This document shows positions 5,885-14,015 of a DNA stretch of 15,221 nt, piece by piece. How positions within the stretch are numbered: the stretch's first letter is position 1; every line of letters begins with the position of its first letter. Where the stretch lies: the NCBI GenBank assembly GCA_934358235.1, contig CAKRKK010000039.1, positions 1 to 15,221 of the forward strand. Direction: 5' to 3'. The position numbers and the translations under genes were made by a program. The notes under the pieces were generated by a model. The model did no database searches. It saw only the letters and a list, made by a program, of their open reading frames with translations, and was not told where the DNA came from. Source of the DNA: an uncultured Lachnospira sp. Lineage in GTDB: Bacteria > Bacillota > Clostridia > Lachnospirales > Lachnospiraceae.

Positions 5885-7071
5885 TTAACTCCAAGCTCCT
5901 CTGCAACCTCTGCAAAGTGTGGAAGTGAGTTGACTATTGTGTCATAAGCCACACAGTATGCCATTCTCACATATCCGGCACATCCGAAGGATGAACCAGG
6001 AACAATAAGTATATTATGTTTCTTGGCAGCTTCACAGAATATTGTTTCATCCTCAGTTGGTGACTTAACGAAAAGATAAAATGCTCCCTCAGGCTTTACA
6101 CATTCAAAACCAAGCTTGGTAAGTCCCTCATACAGGGCTCTTCTATTCTTATCATAAGCTTCTATGTTAACCTTTGCATCAAGACATCTGGCTATAACCT
6201 TCTGCTGAAGCGATGGTGCATTAACAAAGCCTAATATACGTGTTGCAACTGATGCTGCAGCCTTCATATCCTCTGAATCTGCCACCTCATCCGGTATAAC
6301 CAGATAACCGATACGCTCACCTGGAAGTGATAATGACTTGCTGTAAGAATATCCAACAATAGTATTATCATAATACTTAGTAAGATATGGAACCTCAACT
6401 CCATCATACGCCAGCTCTCTGTATGGTTCATCTGCTATAAGGAATATCTGTGTTCCGAGCTCCTTCTGCTTATTCTCCATAATCTTAGCAAGCTTCTTTA
6501 TAGTATCCTCAGAATAAACAACGCCCGTAGGATTATTAGGATTATTAACAATAACAGCTTTAGTATTTTTGTTGATAAGCTTCTCAAACTCATCAAACTT
6601 TGGCTGAAAAGTGCTTGTATCAGGTGAAACTGCTATAAGTCTTCCGCCAAAATTACCAACATAGTTTCTATATTCACCAAAGAATGGAGCAAAGGTCAGA
6701 ACCTCATCACCCGGATTAAGAATAGTCTTAAGAACTGTATTAAGTCCTCCGGCAGCTCCTACTGTCATAATAATATTAGTATAATTAAAATGCGTAGCAA
6801 ATCTTTTATTAAGTGACTGGGCTATCGCTTCTCTTACATCCTCAAAGCCTGAATTACTCATATATCCATGAAGGACAACAGAATCCTCCTGTTCAACCAC
6901 ATCCTTAATTGCCTGATTAACATCTTTAGGTGCCGGTACATTAGGATTGCCTAGGGAATAATCGTATACGTTCTCAGGTCCGTATATCTTTGCAAGCCTG
7001 TTACCCTCCTCAAACATTGCTCTTATAACCGAACTGCCTTTTACAAGTGCTTTCATAGATTCTGCTATCAT
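5875..7071 (-). CDS. Class I PLP-dependent aminotransferase (AspC/alanine-type)
   Basis: A 398-residue fold-type I aminotransferase. Motifs seen: VYDYSLGNPNVPAP near the N-terminus; MTVGAAGGLN (102-111), the PLP phosphate loop; VNNPNNPTG with N180; IADEPYREL with D214 and Y217; the Schiff-base lysine K245 in YSYSKSLSLPGERIGY; and C-terminal R369 (GYVRMAYC), which binds the substrate carboxylate. It probably moves amino groups between an amino acid such as aspartate or alanine and 2-oxoglutarate; the exact donor cannot be read from sequence. The frame is open to an ATG at 7098, but the ATG at 7071 has GGAGG 8 nt upstream and yields the normal family N-terminus. A promoter candidate lies at 7126-7153. 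hisC follows after 42 bp, probably on the same transcript. Confidence 0.92.
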   Translation of the reverse strand: MIAESMKALVKGSSVIRAMFEEGNRLAKIYGPENVYDYSLGNPNVPAPKDVNQAIKDVVEQEDSVVLHGYMSNSGFEDVREAIAQSLNKRFATHFNYTNIIMTVGAAGGLNTVLKTILNPGDEVLTFAPFFGEYRNYVGNFGGRLIAVSPDTSTFQPKFDEFEKLINKNTKAVIVNNPNNPTGVVYSEDTIKKLAKIMENKQKELGTQIFLIADEPYRELAYDGVEVPYLTKYYDNTIVGYSYSKSLSLPGERIGYLVIPDEVADSEDMKAAASVATRILGFVNAPSLQQKVIARCLDAKVNIEAYDKNRRALYEGLTKLGFECVKPEGAFYLFVKSPTEDETIFCEAAKKHNILIVPGSSFGCAGYVRMAYCVAYDTIVNSLPHFAEVAEELGVKKN

Positions 7072-7125
7072 TATTATATCCTCCATCTTTACTGGCACGC
7101 TGTTCCACCAGCATTATATGTGTTA

Positions 7126-7153
7126 ATTATAACAAATCCTGTAATTAATTCAA
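7126..7153 (-). promoter_or_regulatory. Probable promoter for the aminotransferase-hisC-queH run
   Basis: On the minus strand TTGAAT (7153-7148) and a perfect TATAAT (7131-7126) are 16 nt apart, overlapping the stop codon of the DUF2079 gene and 55 nt before the aminotransferase start. A second TATAAT-like hexamer lies about 13 bp further downstream. The region is AT-rich, which lowers confidence. Confidence 0.5.
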
Positions 7154-8961
7154 TAATCAAATTCTGTATCCCTGAATACAGCTATTACTCCCTTTGCATA
7201 ATATATTTTTTCATATCTTGGATTATTAATATATACATTTTCATCGTACTCTCTGGAGGAGCTTCTTAAATCCAATGCAATATACTCGGCTTTCTTATCT
7301 GTATAATACAGCTCATACAATTCCTTTCTTGCCGCAAGCCTTGTACACAAAAAGGTAGTAGCTATAACACCTGCATCATCAGGAATATAAGATAGTCCTT
7401 CATCCATAATTCTTACTGTTTCCTGCGTGTCATCGTCAAAATAATCCTTTGCAGCCTCTATACGCGGCATATTATATGCCATAAAACATATGACAGCCGC
7501 AGATACTATTACATATATAAGCTCCTGCCTTTTTTTACTATCCATATCCGAGAGATTGATTATCATAAGATATATCAATAGCAGGCCCGAACCAAAAACA
7601 TAGTGGAAATGTATATTATACATATACTGATAATCTGGCACCAAATTAAATAATATATACGGTCCTAAGAGTATATATCTTGACCATTTTCTCGTCATAA
7701 AAGGAACAAAAAGAAGCACGCCCATCGTCTGGATAATAAAAGTAATTCTATCTGCTGCCAGAATCTGTGTCATAAGATATGCCGGATTAGCTAAAACTGT
7801 ATAAACAACCGACAGCATATTCCCATCACCAGACGGTATCATATTATTAAAACGTCCTGATACAACACCAGCCCCGATATGAGCCAGAATTATACAGGCA
7901 ATTACACAATATATTGCTGATGCAGCAAAAAGCAGCAGTCCTTTTTTTCTCTGTCTTTTTTCTGTAAGCATGTATAGTGCAACAAACATCATAAGTACGC
8001 TGGCATCTTCCTTTATCAGCCATACAAGAACAGCCGATATACACATTCCGATATTATTATCCTTTTCCATAAACAGAAGAAATAGTGAAAGCAATAACGG
8101 AAAAAACATGTTTTCATGTATATCATAAAAACAGCCACCACTCATTACAGGATAAAAACAATATATAATAACTATAAATGCCGTTTCCCATCTAGACATA
8201 TTTCTATGACGGCATATCATAGCCAACGGTATGATAGCAAGCGCTATAAGCACAGGCTGTATTATTTCAAGTGCCACCGGCGAAGAAAACAGCATATATA
8301 CCGGTAATATCAGATAAAAAACTGGTGATATATGCACGCACATGTGTGACATAAGATAGTCCCTTTCACTTGTGGTTTTCATTGTCCCGGTAGTTTTCAT
8401 ATAATGAAACATCTGTGTGAATAATCCCATATCATAATTGGGTGAATTGTATGAAAGATATCTTGTTACCATATATACACTTACCAGCAATACATACATA
8501 ACCGCCGCTGCTGCCATTATGATAATATATGCTCTTTCAGGTATATCAATAATTCCAGGCTTTGAATAATGTATGCCATAAAATATTGCAATTGAAACAA
8601 GTGCCACCATTCCTGCTACAAAATATATATCGTTATATTGAAGCACGCAGGCACACGTATAACATAGCAGCAGAACCACAAGCAATATTGCCTCTATCCT
8701 GTGGGCTATCAGCTCATCAGCTTTTTCCAACTGATAAAATGCAATATACAATACAATTTCTATAACAATTATACCTATAAGCATAACCGGCATATCTACC
8801 ATTGAAACATATTGTAATACGCCTATTCCAGTATTATAACTGCCACTTATATAAACCGTCTGTAATAAACAAATAAAACACCACGCCATAATAAATCTTA
8901 TGACGCAGTGTTCTAATGTAATAACTTTTCTTAATCTGTCCAGCATATTCCCTACATTCAT
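7150..8961 (-). CDS. DUF2079 family multi-spanning membrane protein
   Basis: The 603-residue protein has a dozen or more hydrophobic helices and a soluble C-terminal tail of about 100 residues. The DUF2079 marks are present: NYDMGLFTQMFHY (175-187, the 'D-x-G-x-F-x-Q' motif with D177), SHMCVHISPVFY (205-216), alternating helices with LIALAIIPLAMICR, YDIHENMFFPLLL (279-291, D280-H282-E283) and IKEDA (316-320). The family resembles GT-C membrane glycosyltransferases (PMT/ArnT class) and is thought to use lipid-linked sugars at the outer face, but no substrate is known. The start at 8961 has AAGGA just 3 nt upstream; the ATG at 8946 is an alternative. The gene follows the ROK regulator by 27 bp, so it may be read from the pentose operon, although nothing ties its function to pentose use. 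Confidence 0.82.
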   Translation of the reverse strand: MNVGNMLDRLRKVITLEHCVIRFIMAWCFICLLQTVYISGSYNTGIGVLQYVSMVDMPVMLIGIIVIEIVLYIAFYQLEKADELIAHRIEAILLVVLLLCYTCACVLQYNDIYFVAGMVALVSIAIFYGIHYSKPGIIDIPERAYIIIMAAAAVMYVLLVSVYMVTRYLSYNSPNYDMGLFTQMFHYMKTTGTMKTTSERDYLMSHMCVHISPVFYLILPVYMLFSSPVALEIIQPVLIALAIIPLAMICRHRNMSRWETAFIVIIYCFYPVMSGGCFYDIHENMFFPLLLSLFLLFMEKDNNIGMCISAVLVWLIKEDASVLMMFVALYMLTEKRQRKKGLLLFAASAIYCVIACIILAHIGAGVVSGRFNNMIPSGDGNMLSVVYTVLANPAYLMTQILAADRITFIIQTMGVLLFVPFMTRKWSRYILLGPYILFNLVPDYQYMYNIHFHYVFGSGLLLIYLMIINLSDMDSKKRQELIYVIVSAAVICFMAYNMPRIEAAKDYFDDDTQETVRIMDEGLSYIPDDAGVIATTFLCTRLAARKELYELYYTDKKAEYIALDLRSSSREYDENVYINNPRYEKIYYAKGVIAVFRDTEFDY

Positions 8962-8988
8962 CTTTCCTTATCAGCTCCCATAACTTAT

Positions 8989-10146
8989 TCAGATTGAATT
9001 AATGTAATCTGTAAGAAACATTATTGCAGCTCCGGTATCCGCTCTTTCTGCTGTACACTTAGACAATGAAAAGTACTGTCCATCCGTATCAAAGGAGAAC
9101 TTAGAAACAAGTCTCTTTCTTATCTCCTCCTCATAGCTAGAAAGATATCTTGAAGCAATACCACCTACAACAACCTCCCTGTCGAATATGACATACAGAT
9201 TATTAATACCTGTTGTCAGATCGTCCAGATATTCATCAAATATTCTTATACTCTCCTGATCCTTTAAGGAAAGCTTTTCAAAAAATGTATCAAGAGTCAT
9301 TCCTATATCAGAAGATATATTCTTTGTTGAAACATAACTTTCAAGACAGCCCTTTCTGCCACACATACACTTTTTCCCTCCTGGATGAAGTGTCATGTGT
9401 CCGAATTCACCATATCTGTTATGTTCACCCCTCATAATCATATTGTTACTTACACAGGCTCCACCAACACCATCGCTAACCATAAGATACAGCTTTTCTT
9501 CAAACTCATCATTATGATACTCTTTATGGTTTCTTTGTGAATACCAGTAATCTGCAAAAGCATTGGCTCTCGCATCATTCTGTACTATATAATCATACTT
9601 TATATATCTTGTAATATTATCTGTCTTATAATTCTTAACCTTTAGCGGTGGTGAGAATATAATCATGCTGTTGTCTGTATTAAATACACCTGGCATTGTA
9701 ATTCCAACTCCCAGTAGGCTCTCCTTAGGTATATTATTGCTGCTGATAATATTCTCTATCAGTTCTGCAACCCTGATGCCATAATCATCATCTGTGCCAA
9801 ACTCCAGCCCAAGATTTATTTCATCCTTTATCTCTCCATTAAGGTCAATAAGACTTGTTCTTATCTCGTGAGGACATATATTAACGCTTACTGCATATCT
9901 TGCAGCAGCATTTACCATTATCATCTGTGCCTTTCTACCACCAGTTGAATCAAAGCTTCCCTCAAGGCGTATAAGTCCCTCCTCTTTAAGAAGCTTTATA
10001 TTCTGGTTAATAGTTGGCAGAGATAACCCCAGAATATCTGATATTTCCTGTCTGGAAATACTGCTGCTGTTATATATAAGCTTAAATATTCTGTTTTTAT
10101 TATACTTTCTGACCTCTGATGTTGTTATTTTCTGTGATGCTATCAT
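8989..10146 (-). CDS. ROK-family transcriptional repressor, likely pentose-responsive (XylR-like)
   Basis: This 385-residue protein joins an N-terminal winged helix-turn-helix (about 17-62: NRIFKLIYNSSSISRQEISD, LGLSLPTINQNIKLLKEEGLI) to a sugar-kinase-like ROK domain. The domain shows GVGITMPGVF, D191 in QNDARANA, SDGVGGACV, and the ROK zinc site H250, C260, C262 and C267 in a GEFGH-x9-CMCGRKGCLESY pattern. An early TGGRK (68-72) links the two parts, as in XylR/NagC. Such proteins usually release DNA on binding a sugar. The start codon immediately follows the transaldolase stop (TAA-ATG), with GGAG inside the transaldolase 3' end, so translation is coupled. Its place after phosphoketolase, isomerase, xylB and transaldolase suggests that it controls this operon; the effector (xylose, arabinose or another pentose) is inferred only. 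Confidence 0.9.
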   Translation of the reverse strand: MIASQKITTSEVRKYNKNRIFKLIYNSSSISRQEISDILGLSLPTINQNIKLLKEEGLIRLEGSFDSTGGRKAQMIMVNAAARYAVSVNICPHEIRTSLIDLNGEIKDEINLGLEFGTDDDYGIRVAELIENIISSNNIPKESLLGVGITMPGVFNTDNSMIIFSPPLKVKNYKTDNITRYIKYDYIVQNDARANAFADYWYSQRNHKEYHNDEFEEKLYLMVSDGVGGACVSNNMIMRGEHNRYGEFGHMTLHPGGKKCMCGRKGCLESYVSTKNISSDIGMTLDTFFEKLSLKDQESIRIFDEYLDDLTTGINNLYVIFDREVVVGGIASRYLSSYEEEIRKRLVSKFSFDTDGQYFSLSKCTAERADTGAAIMFLTDYINSI

Positions 10147-10800
10147 TTATTCTCCAAATACTGCCTTATAATCCTTCTGAAACTTCTCTATACCTGCATC
10201 TGTTAAAGGATGATGTACCATCTGCTCAATAACCTTATAAGGCACAGTTGCTATATCAGCCCCTGCAAGTGCACAATCTGTAATATGTATAGGATTTCTT
10301 ACACTTGCACATATAATTTCTGTCTGTATATCATAATTAGAAAAGATTCCAACTATATCTTCGATAAGCTGTATTCCTGGCTGTGATATATCATCAAGTC
10401 TTCCAAGAAATGGAGAGACATACGCTGCACCGGCTCTCGCTGCTAAAAGTGCCTGATTGGCTGAGAATATAAGTGTCACATTACACTTAATTCCTTCTGC
10501 TGAAAGAACCTTAACTGCCTTAAGACCTTCTACTGTCATAGGAATCTTAACAACCATATTAGGATGTATTGCAGCTATTTCGCGTCCCTCTTTAATCATA
10601 CCCTCTGCATCAACTGTTGTTGCCTTTACCTCTCCACTTATAGGACCGTCAACAATACCTGTGATTTCCTTTATGACCTCTTTAAAATCTCTGCCTTCCT
10701 TTGCTATAAGTGAAGGATTAGTTGTAACTCCACATATAACCCCCATATCATTAGCTTTTCTGATGTCATCTACATTAGCTGTATCAATAAAAAACTTCAT
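10147..10800 (-). CDS. tal: Transaldolase, small TalC/FSA-like type
   Basis: A 217-residue (beta/alpha)8 enzyme of the small, decameric transaldolase group. Seen: FIDTAN with D6; [12 protein letters not shown] (25-36); Schiff-base K85 in [19 protein letters not shown] with N107; and [11 protein letters not shown] (127-137). Within this group true fructose-6-phosphate aldolases of the E. coli FSA kind carry Gln, Thr and Tyr at the positions that here are E57, N107 and F131. This points to transaldolase: transfer of dihydroxyacetone between sedoheptulose 7-phosphate and glyceraldehyde 3-phosphate. AGGAGGAG lies upstream of the start. It follows xylB by 40 bp and is directly abutted by the ROK gene. 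In the operon it would connect pentose phosphates to fructose 6-phosphate. Confidence 0.93.
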   Translation of the reverse strand: MKFFIDTANVDDIRKANDMGVICGVTTNPSLIAKEGRDFKEVIKEITGIVDGPISGEVKATTVDAEGMIKEGREIAAIHPNMVVKIPMTVEGLKAVKVLSAEGIKCNVTLIFSANQALLAARAGAAYVSPFLGRLDDISQPGIQLIEDIVGIFSNYDIQTEIICASVRNPIHITDCALAGADIATVPYKVIEQMVHHPLTDAGIEKFQKDYKAVFGE

Positions 10801-10840
10801 CGTGTAATCTCCTCCTGTTTCTATTCACCTTAACCCTATT

Positions 10841-12313
10841 CTACATTATATCAAAAACCGGTTTTAATGCAGGATATATCTGTCTGAATGTATTATAGCG
10901 TGAATTATATCTGTCTGCAATCGCTTTTTGTGGTTCTATTGTTTTACATACACTTACTATGCTGTCTGCTGCCTCCTGAACACTCTTATATTCACCGGCT
11001 GCAACCATGGCAAGCATTGCTGCTCCCATAGCTGGTCCCTCCTCTGACTTTAGAAGTTTAACCTTTATTCCAAGAACATTAGCCATTATCTGGCACCACA
11101 GTCCGCTTTTAGCACCACCACCGCACATTTTAGTTTCTGTTATATTAATTCCTAGTTCTTTTGCCACCTCAAAGGAATCTCTTATCGCAAAGGCTACACC
11201 CTCAAGTACAGCCTGTGTCATATCAGTTCTTGTACTATCCATAGTCATTCCTGTAAATGTAGCTCTTGCCATAGGATTATTATGCGGAGAACGTTCTCCC
11301 ATAAGATATGGCAGGAAATAAACATGATTATTACCTAACATATCCTCTGTTATACACTCCTGGGCTGCCTTATAATCTGAATCCTTAAGTATTCCATCCA
11401 TCCACCAGCCATTGCATGAGGCTGCACTTAGCATACATCCCATCAGATGATAATTTCCATCAGCATGTGCAAAGGAATGAAGTGCATTATTATCATCAAC
11501 TCTGAATTGTTCATCAGATATAAATATAGTTCCACTTGTTCCTAGTGAAATATTGCACCTTCCACTGCCAACAGTTCCGGTTCCTACTGCCGCTGCTGCA
11601 TTATCCCCGGCACCTGCTGCTACAATCACACCTTCTGAAAGTCCAAGGGCTTTAGCTGCCTCCTTAGTAAGACAGCCAACCTTTTCATAGCTTTCATAAA
11701 GCTTAGGAAGCTGTTGTCTTGTTATACCGCATATCTTTATCATTTCCTCTGACCAGTCGCGCTTTTTGACATCAAGCAGCAGCATACCAGAAGCATCTGA
11801 TACATCCGTACAATGAACACCTGTAAATCTATATGCAATATAATCCTTTGGAAGCATAATCTTAGCTATCCTGCCAAAGTTCTCAGGCTCATTCTCCTTA
11901 AGCCACAGAAGCTTTGGTGCTGTGAAACCAGCAAATGCAATATTAGCTGTATATTCCGTAAGCTTATCTTTTCCAATAACATTATTAAGATATTCACACT
12001 CTTTGGTTGTTCTTCCATCATTCCACAGAATAGCCGGTCTTATAACCTTATCCTTATCATCTAATATAACAAGACCATGCATCTGTCCTCCAAAGCTTAT
12101 TCCTGCTACCTCACCTGCATTGTAGTCCTTAACAAGCTCTCTTATTCCCTCACATACGCTGTCATACCAATCATAAGGATTCTGTTGTGACCAGCCCGGT
12201 TTAGGGAATTCTATCGGATAACTTTTAGAAACAGTATTAACAATATTACCTGTTTTTTCCATAAGTATAAGCTTGACAGAAGATGTTCCTAAATCCACTC
12301 CTATATAATACAT
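10841..12313 (-). CDS. xylB: Xylulokinase
   Basis: A 490-residue FGGY-family carbohydrate kinase of normal XylB length that phosphorylates D-xylulose to D-xylulose 5-phosphate with ATP. Seen: the ATP phosphate loop IGVDLGTSSVK (4-14, D7); PGWSQQNPYDWY; SFGGQMHGLV (73-82), whose GQMHG is typical of xylulokinases; ILWNDGRTT; catalytic base D237 in GAGDNAAAA; ISLGTSGT; and near the C-terminus MCGGGAKSGLWCQ and EGPAMGAAMLA, the second FGGY signature. The start at 12313 has AGGGGTGAT upstream. It follows the isomerase gene across a 104-bp gap with a large palindrome (12349-12383) and precedes transaldolase. Its product is the substrate of the phosphoketolase encoded upstream, so the context fits the name. 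Confidence 0.95.
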   Translation of the reverse strand: MYYIGVDLGTSSVKLILMEKTGNIVNTVSKSYPIEFPKPGWSQQNPYDWYDSVCEGIRELVKDYNAGEVAGISFGGQMHGLVILDDKDKVIRPAILWNDGRTTKECEYLNNVIGKDKLTEYTANIAFAGFTAPKLLWLKENEPENFGRIAKIMLPKDYIAYRFTGVHCTDVSDASGMLLLDVKKRDWSEEMIKICGITRQQLPKLYESYEKVGCLTKEAAKALGLSEGVIVAAGAGDNAAAAVGTGTVGSGRCNISLGTSGTIFISDEQFRVDDNNALHSFAHADGNYHLMGCMLSAASCNGWWMDGILKDSDYKAAQECITEDMLGNNHVYFLPYLMGERSPHNNPMARATFTGMTMDSTRTDMTQAVLEGVAFAIRDSFEVAKELGINITETKMCGGGAKSGLWCQIMANVLGIKVKLLKSEEGPAMGAAMLAMVAAGEYKSVQEAADSIVSVCKTIEPQKAIADRYNSRYNTFRQIYPALKPVFDIM

Positions 12314-12328
12314 AAATCACCCCTGTTC

Positions 12329-12344
12329 TGCGCCTGCCTGCGCA
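12329..12344 (-). other. Small GC-rich hairpin just before the xylB ribosome binding site
   Basis: TGCGC (12344-12340 on the minus strand) pairs with GCGCA (12333-12329) around a 6-nt loop. It stands out as the only GC-rich spot in the gap and ends about 7 nt before the xylB Shine-Dalgarno sequence. It may tune translation start; that role is inferred. Confidence 0.35.
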
Positions 12345-12348
12345 ATCA

Positions 12349-12383
12349 AACAGTTAAAACAGCCAAAAACTGTTTTAACTGTT
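12349..12383. promoter_or_regulatory. Perfect 14-bp inverted repeat upstream of xylB (operator or mRNA hairpin)
   Basis: AACAGTTAAAACAG (12349-12362) and CTGTTTTAACTGTT (12370-12383) are perfect inverted copies with a 7-nt spacer. The element lies 35 nt after the isomerase stop and 36 nt before xylB. Its size and symmetry suit an operator for the ROK repressor of the same operon; equally, in RNA it would form a strong hairpin that could shield the upstream message. Only TTTGATT follows on the minus strand, so it is a poor intrinsic terminator. No second copy was found in the window. Confidence 0.6.
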
Positions 12384-12417
12384 ATATTATTTAAACAATA
12401 CTGACTATTTTTTTGCT

Positions 12418-13902
12418 TTATGAAAATGGATTCTCTGTCTTATAAAGCACGCCTGCTGGCTGATTATAAGCAATATCCTCTACACCAATATACTTAAATA
12501 CGTCAAACAATGCCTTTCCAAAATGTCCGAATGCAACCGCACCATGGTGTGGATAATTCTTTTCAATAAGCACATGTCTGTAGAATCTTCCCATCTCATT
12601 AATAGCAAATATACCAATTGAGCCAAATGAACGTGTTCTTACTGGAAGTACCTCACCCTGGGCAATATAAGCTCTTAACTGGCTGTCTGATGTACTCTGC
12701 AATCTGAAAAATGTAATATCACCAGGTACAATATCACCTTCAAGTGTTCCATTAGTAACCTCTTCTGGCAATGAACGTGCCATAATCATCTGATTCTTCA
12801 TCTCACAGAAGGCAAGCTTGCTGGAAGCTGTGTTACCACAATGGAAGCCCATAAAGGTATCTTTAATTGTGTAGTCAAACCTGCCTTTAATATCTTCATT
12901 GTAAATATCTGAAGGTACTGTATTATTAATATCAAGTAATGTAACTGTATCATCACTTACAACTGTTCCGATGAATTCACTAAGTGCTCCGTAAATATCC
13001 ACTTCACATGATACAGGTATACCCATAGCAGTAAGTCTTGAATTCACATAACATGGAACAAAGCCAAACTGTGTCTGGAATGCTGGCCAACACTTTCCCG
13101 CTATTGCTACATACTTTCTTGAACCCTTATGTGCTTCTATCCAGTCAAGAAGTGTAAGCTCATACTGTGCAAGCTTAGAAAGTATTTCTGGCTTTTTATT
13201 GCCATTTCCAAGCTCTTCCTCCATGCTCTTAACTACTTCTGGAATTCTTTCATCGCCAGCATGATTATTGTAGCTCTCAAAAAGATCAAGCTCTGAATTC
13301 TCCTCAATCTCAACGCCAAGATTATATAACTGGCTTATAGGTGCATTACATGCAAGGAAATTGTTAGGTCTTGGTCCAAAGCTGATTATCTTAAGATTAT
13401 TAAGTGCATACACTGCCTTCGCTACCGGAAGGAACTCGTGTATCATGTCGGCACACTCCTCTGCTGTACCAACTGGATAATCAGGAATATAAGCCTTTAC
13501 CCCTCTTAGCTTAAGGTTATAGCTTGCATTTAACATACCGCAGTAAGCATCTCCCCTGTTACCTACAAGTCCGCCATCTGCTGAGGTTTCTTCTGCTGCC
13601 GCAACAAACATCTTAGGTCCATCGAAATACTTTGCAAGCATAGTTTCTGATATTTCTGGTCCGAAGTTTCCAAGATAAACACATAATGCGTTACATCCTG
13701 CATTTCTGATATCCTCAAGTGCCTGCTGCATATGTATCTCACTTTCAACTATACATACAGGACATTCGTAAATATCTGCTGCATCGTATTTATCCTTATA
13801 GGCCTCTACGAGTGCTTTTCTTCTGTTAACTGATAAGCTTTCTGGAAAGCAGTCCCTGCTCACAGCTACAATACCAATCTTAATTTCTGGTTTGTTATTC
13901 AT
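12418..13902 (-). CDS. L-fucose/L-arabinose isomerase family protein
   Basis: A 494-residue sugar isomerase of the FucI/AraA fold. N-terminal Rossmann-like domains hold IGIVAVSRDCFPESL, CVYLGNFGPE, FVAAAEE and GNRGDAYCGML. The C-terminal metal-binding half holds E300 (VSCEVDIYGALSEF) and D324 (VTLLDINN), 24 residues apart as are the metal-binding Glu and Asp of E. coli FucI, with H452/H453 (NYPHHGAVAFGHFG) as the likely third ligand. These enzymes interconvert aldose and ketose. The neighbours xylB and phosphoketolase suggest a pentose substrate, and no classical XylA is in the window, but the exact sugar cannot be read. The ATG at 13902 was chosen over the ATG at 13917 because GGAGG stands 8 nt before it. 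The gene follows phosphoketolase by 113 bp. Confidence 0.88.
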   Translation of the reverse strand: MNNKPEIKIGIVAVSRDCFPESLSVNRRKALVEAYKDKYDAADIYECPVCIVESEIHMQQALEDIRNAGCNALCVYLGNFGPEISETMLAKYFDGPKMFVAAAEETSADGGLVGNRGDAYCGMLNASYNLKLRGVKAYIPDYPVGTAEECADMIHEFLPVAKAVYALNNLKIISFGPRPNNFLACNAPISQLYNLGVEIEENSELDLFESYNNHAGDERIPEVVKSMEEELGNGNKKPEILSKLAQYELTLLDWIEAHKGSRKYVAIAGKCWPAFQTQFGFVPCYVNSRLTAMGIPVSCEVDIYGALSEFIGTVVSDDTVTLLDINNTVPSDIYNEDIKGRFDYTIKDTFMGFHCGNTASSKLAFCEMKNQMIMARSLPEEVTNGTLEGDIVPGDITFFRLQSTSDSQLRAYIAQGEVLPVRTRSFGSIGIFAINEMGRFYRHVLIEKNYPHHGAVAFGHFGKALFDVFKYIGVEDIAYNQPAGVLYKTENPFS

Positions 13903-13953
13903 TGTAAATTCCTCCATACACTTTCAATAAATACATTTAACAAAGTTGATTAT

Positions 13954-13982
13954 ATAATATTATTTATCTGCACATTTTGCAA
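13954..13982 (-). promoter_or_regulatory. Possible internal promoter before the isomerase gene
   Basis: On the minus strand TTGCAA (13982-13977) and TATTAT (13959-13954) are 17 nt apart, about 52 nt upstream of the isomerase start. A perfect AT-rich 14-bp palindrome (CAATATATATATTG, 13980-13993) overlaps the -35 box. The whole 113-bp gap is very AT-rich, so promoter-like hexamers are expected by chance. I see no GC-rich terminator after the phosphoketolase gene here. Confidence 0.35.
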
Positions 13983-14015
13983 TATATATATTGATATTTA
14001 TTACTGTTCTTGTAA

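Noticed and set aside
10457..10807. Open frame of 116 codons on the plus strand
   Set aside because: It lies wholly opposite the well-supported transaldolase gene, has no ribosome binding site and encodes a Ser/Ile/Thr-rich sequence typical of an antisense shadow.
12349..12383. Palindrome read as an intrinsic terminator of the isomerase gene
   Set aside because: The stem is AT-rich and is followed by TTTGATTGCGC rather than a T run, and the genes on either side form one pathway.
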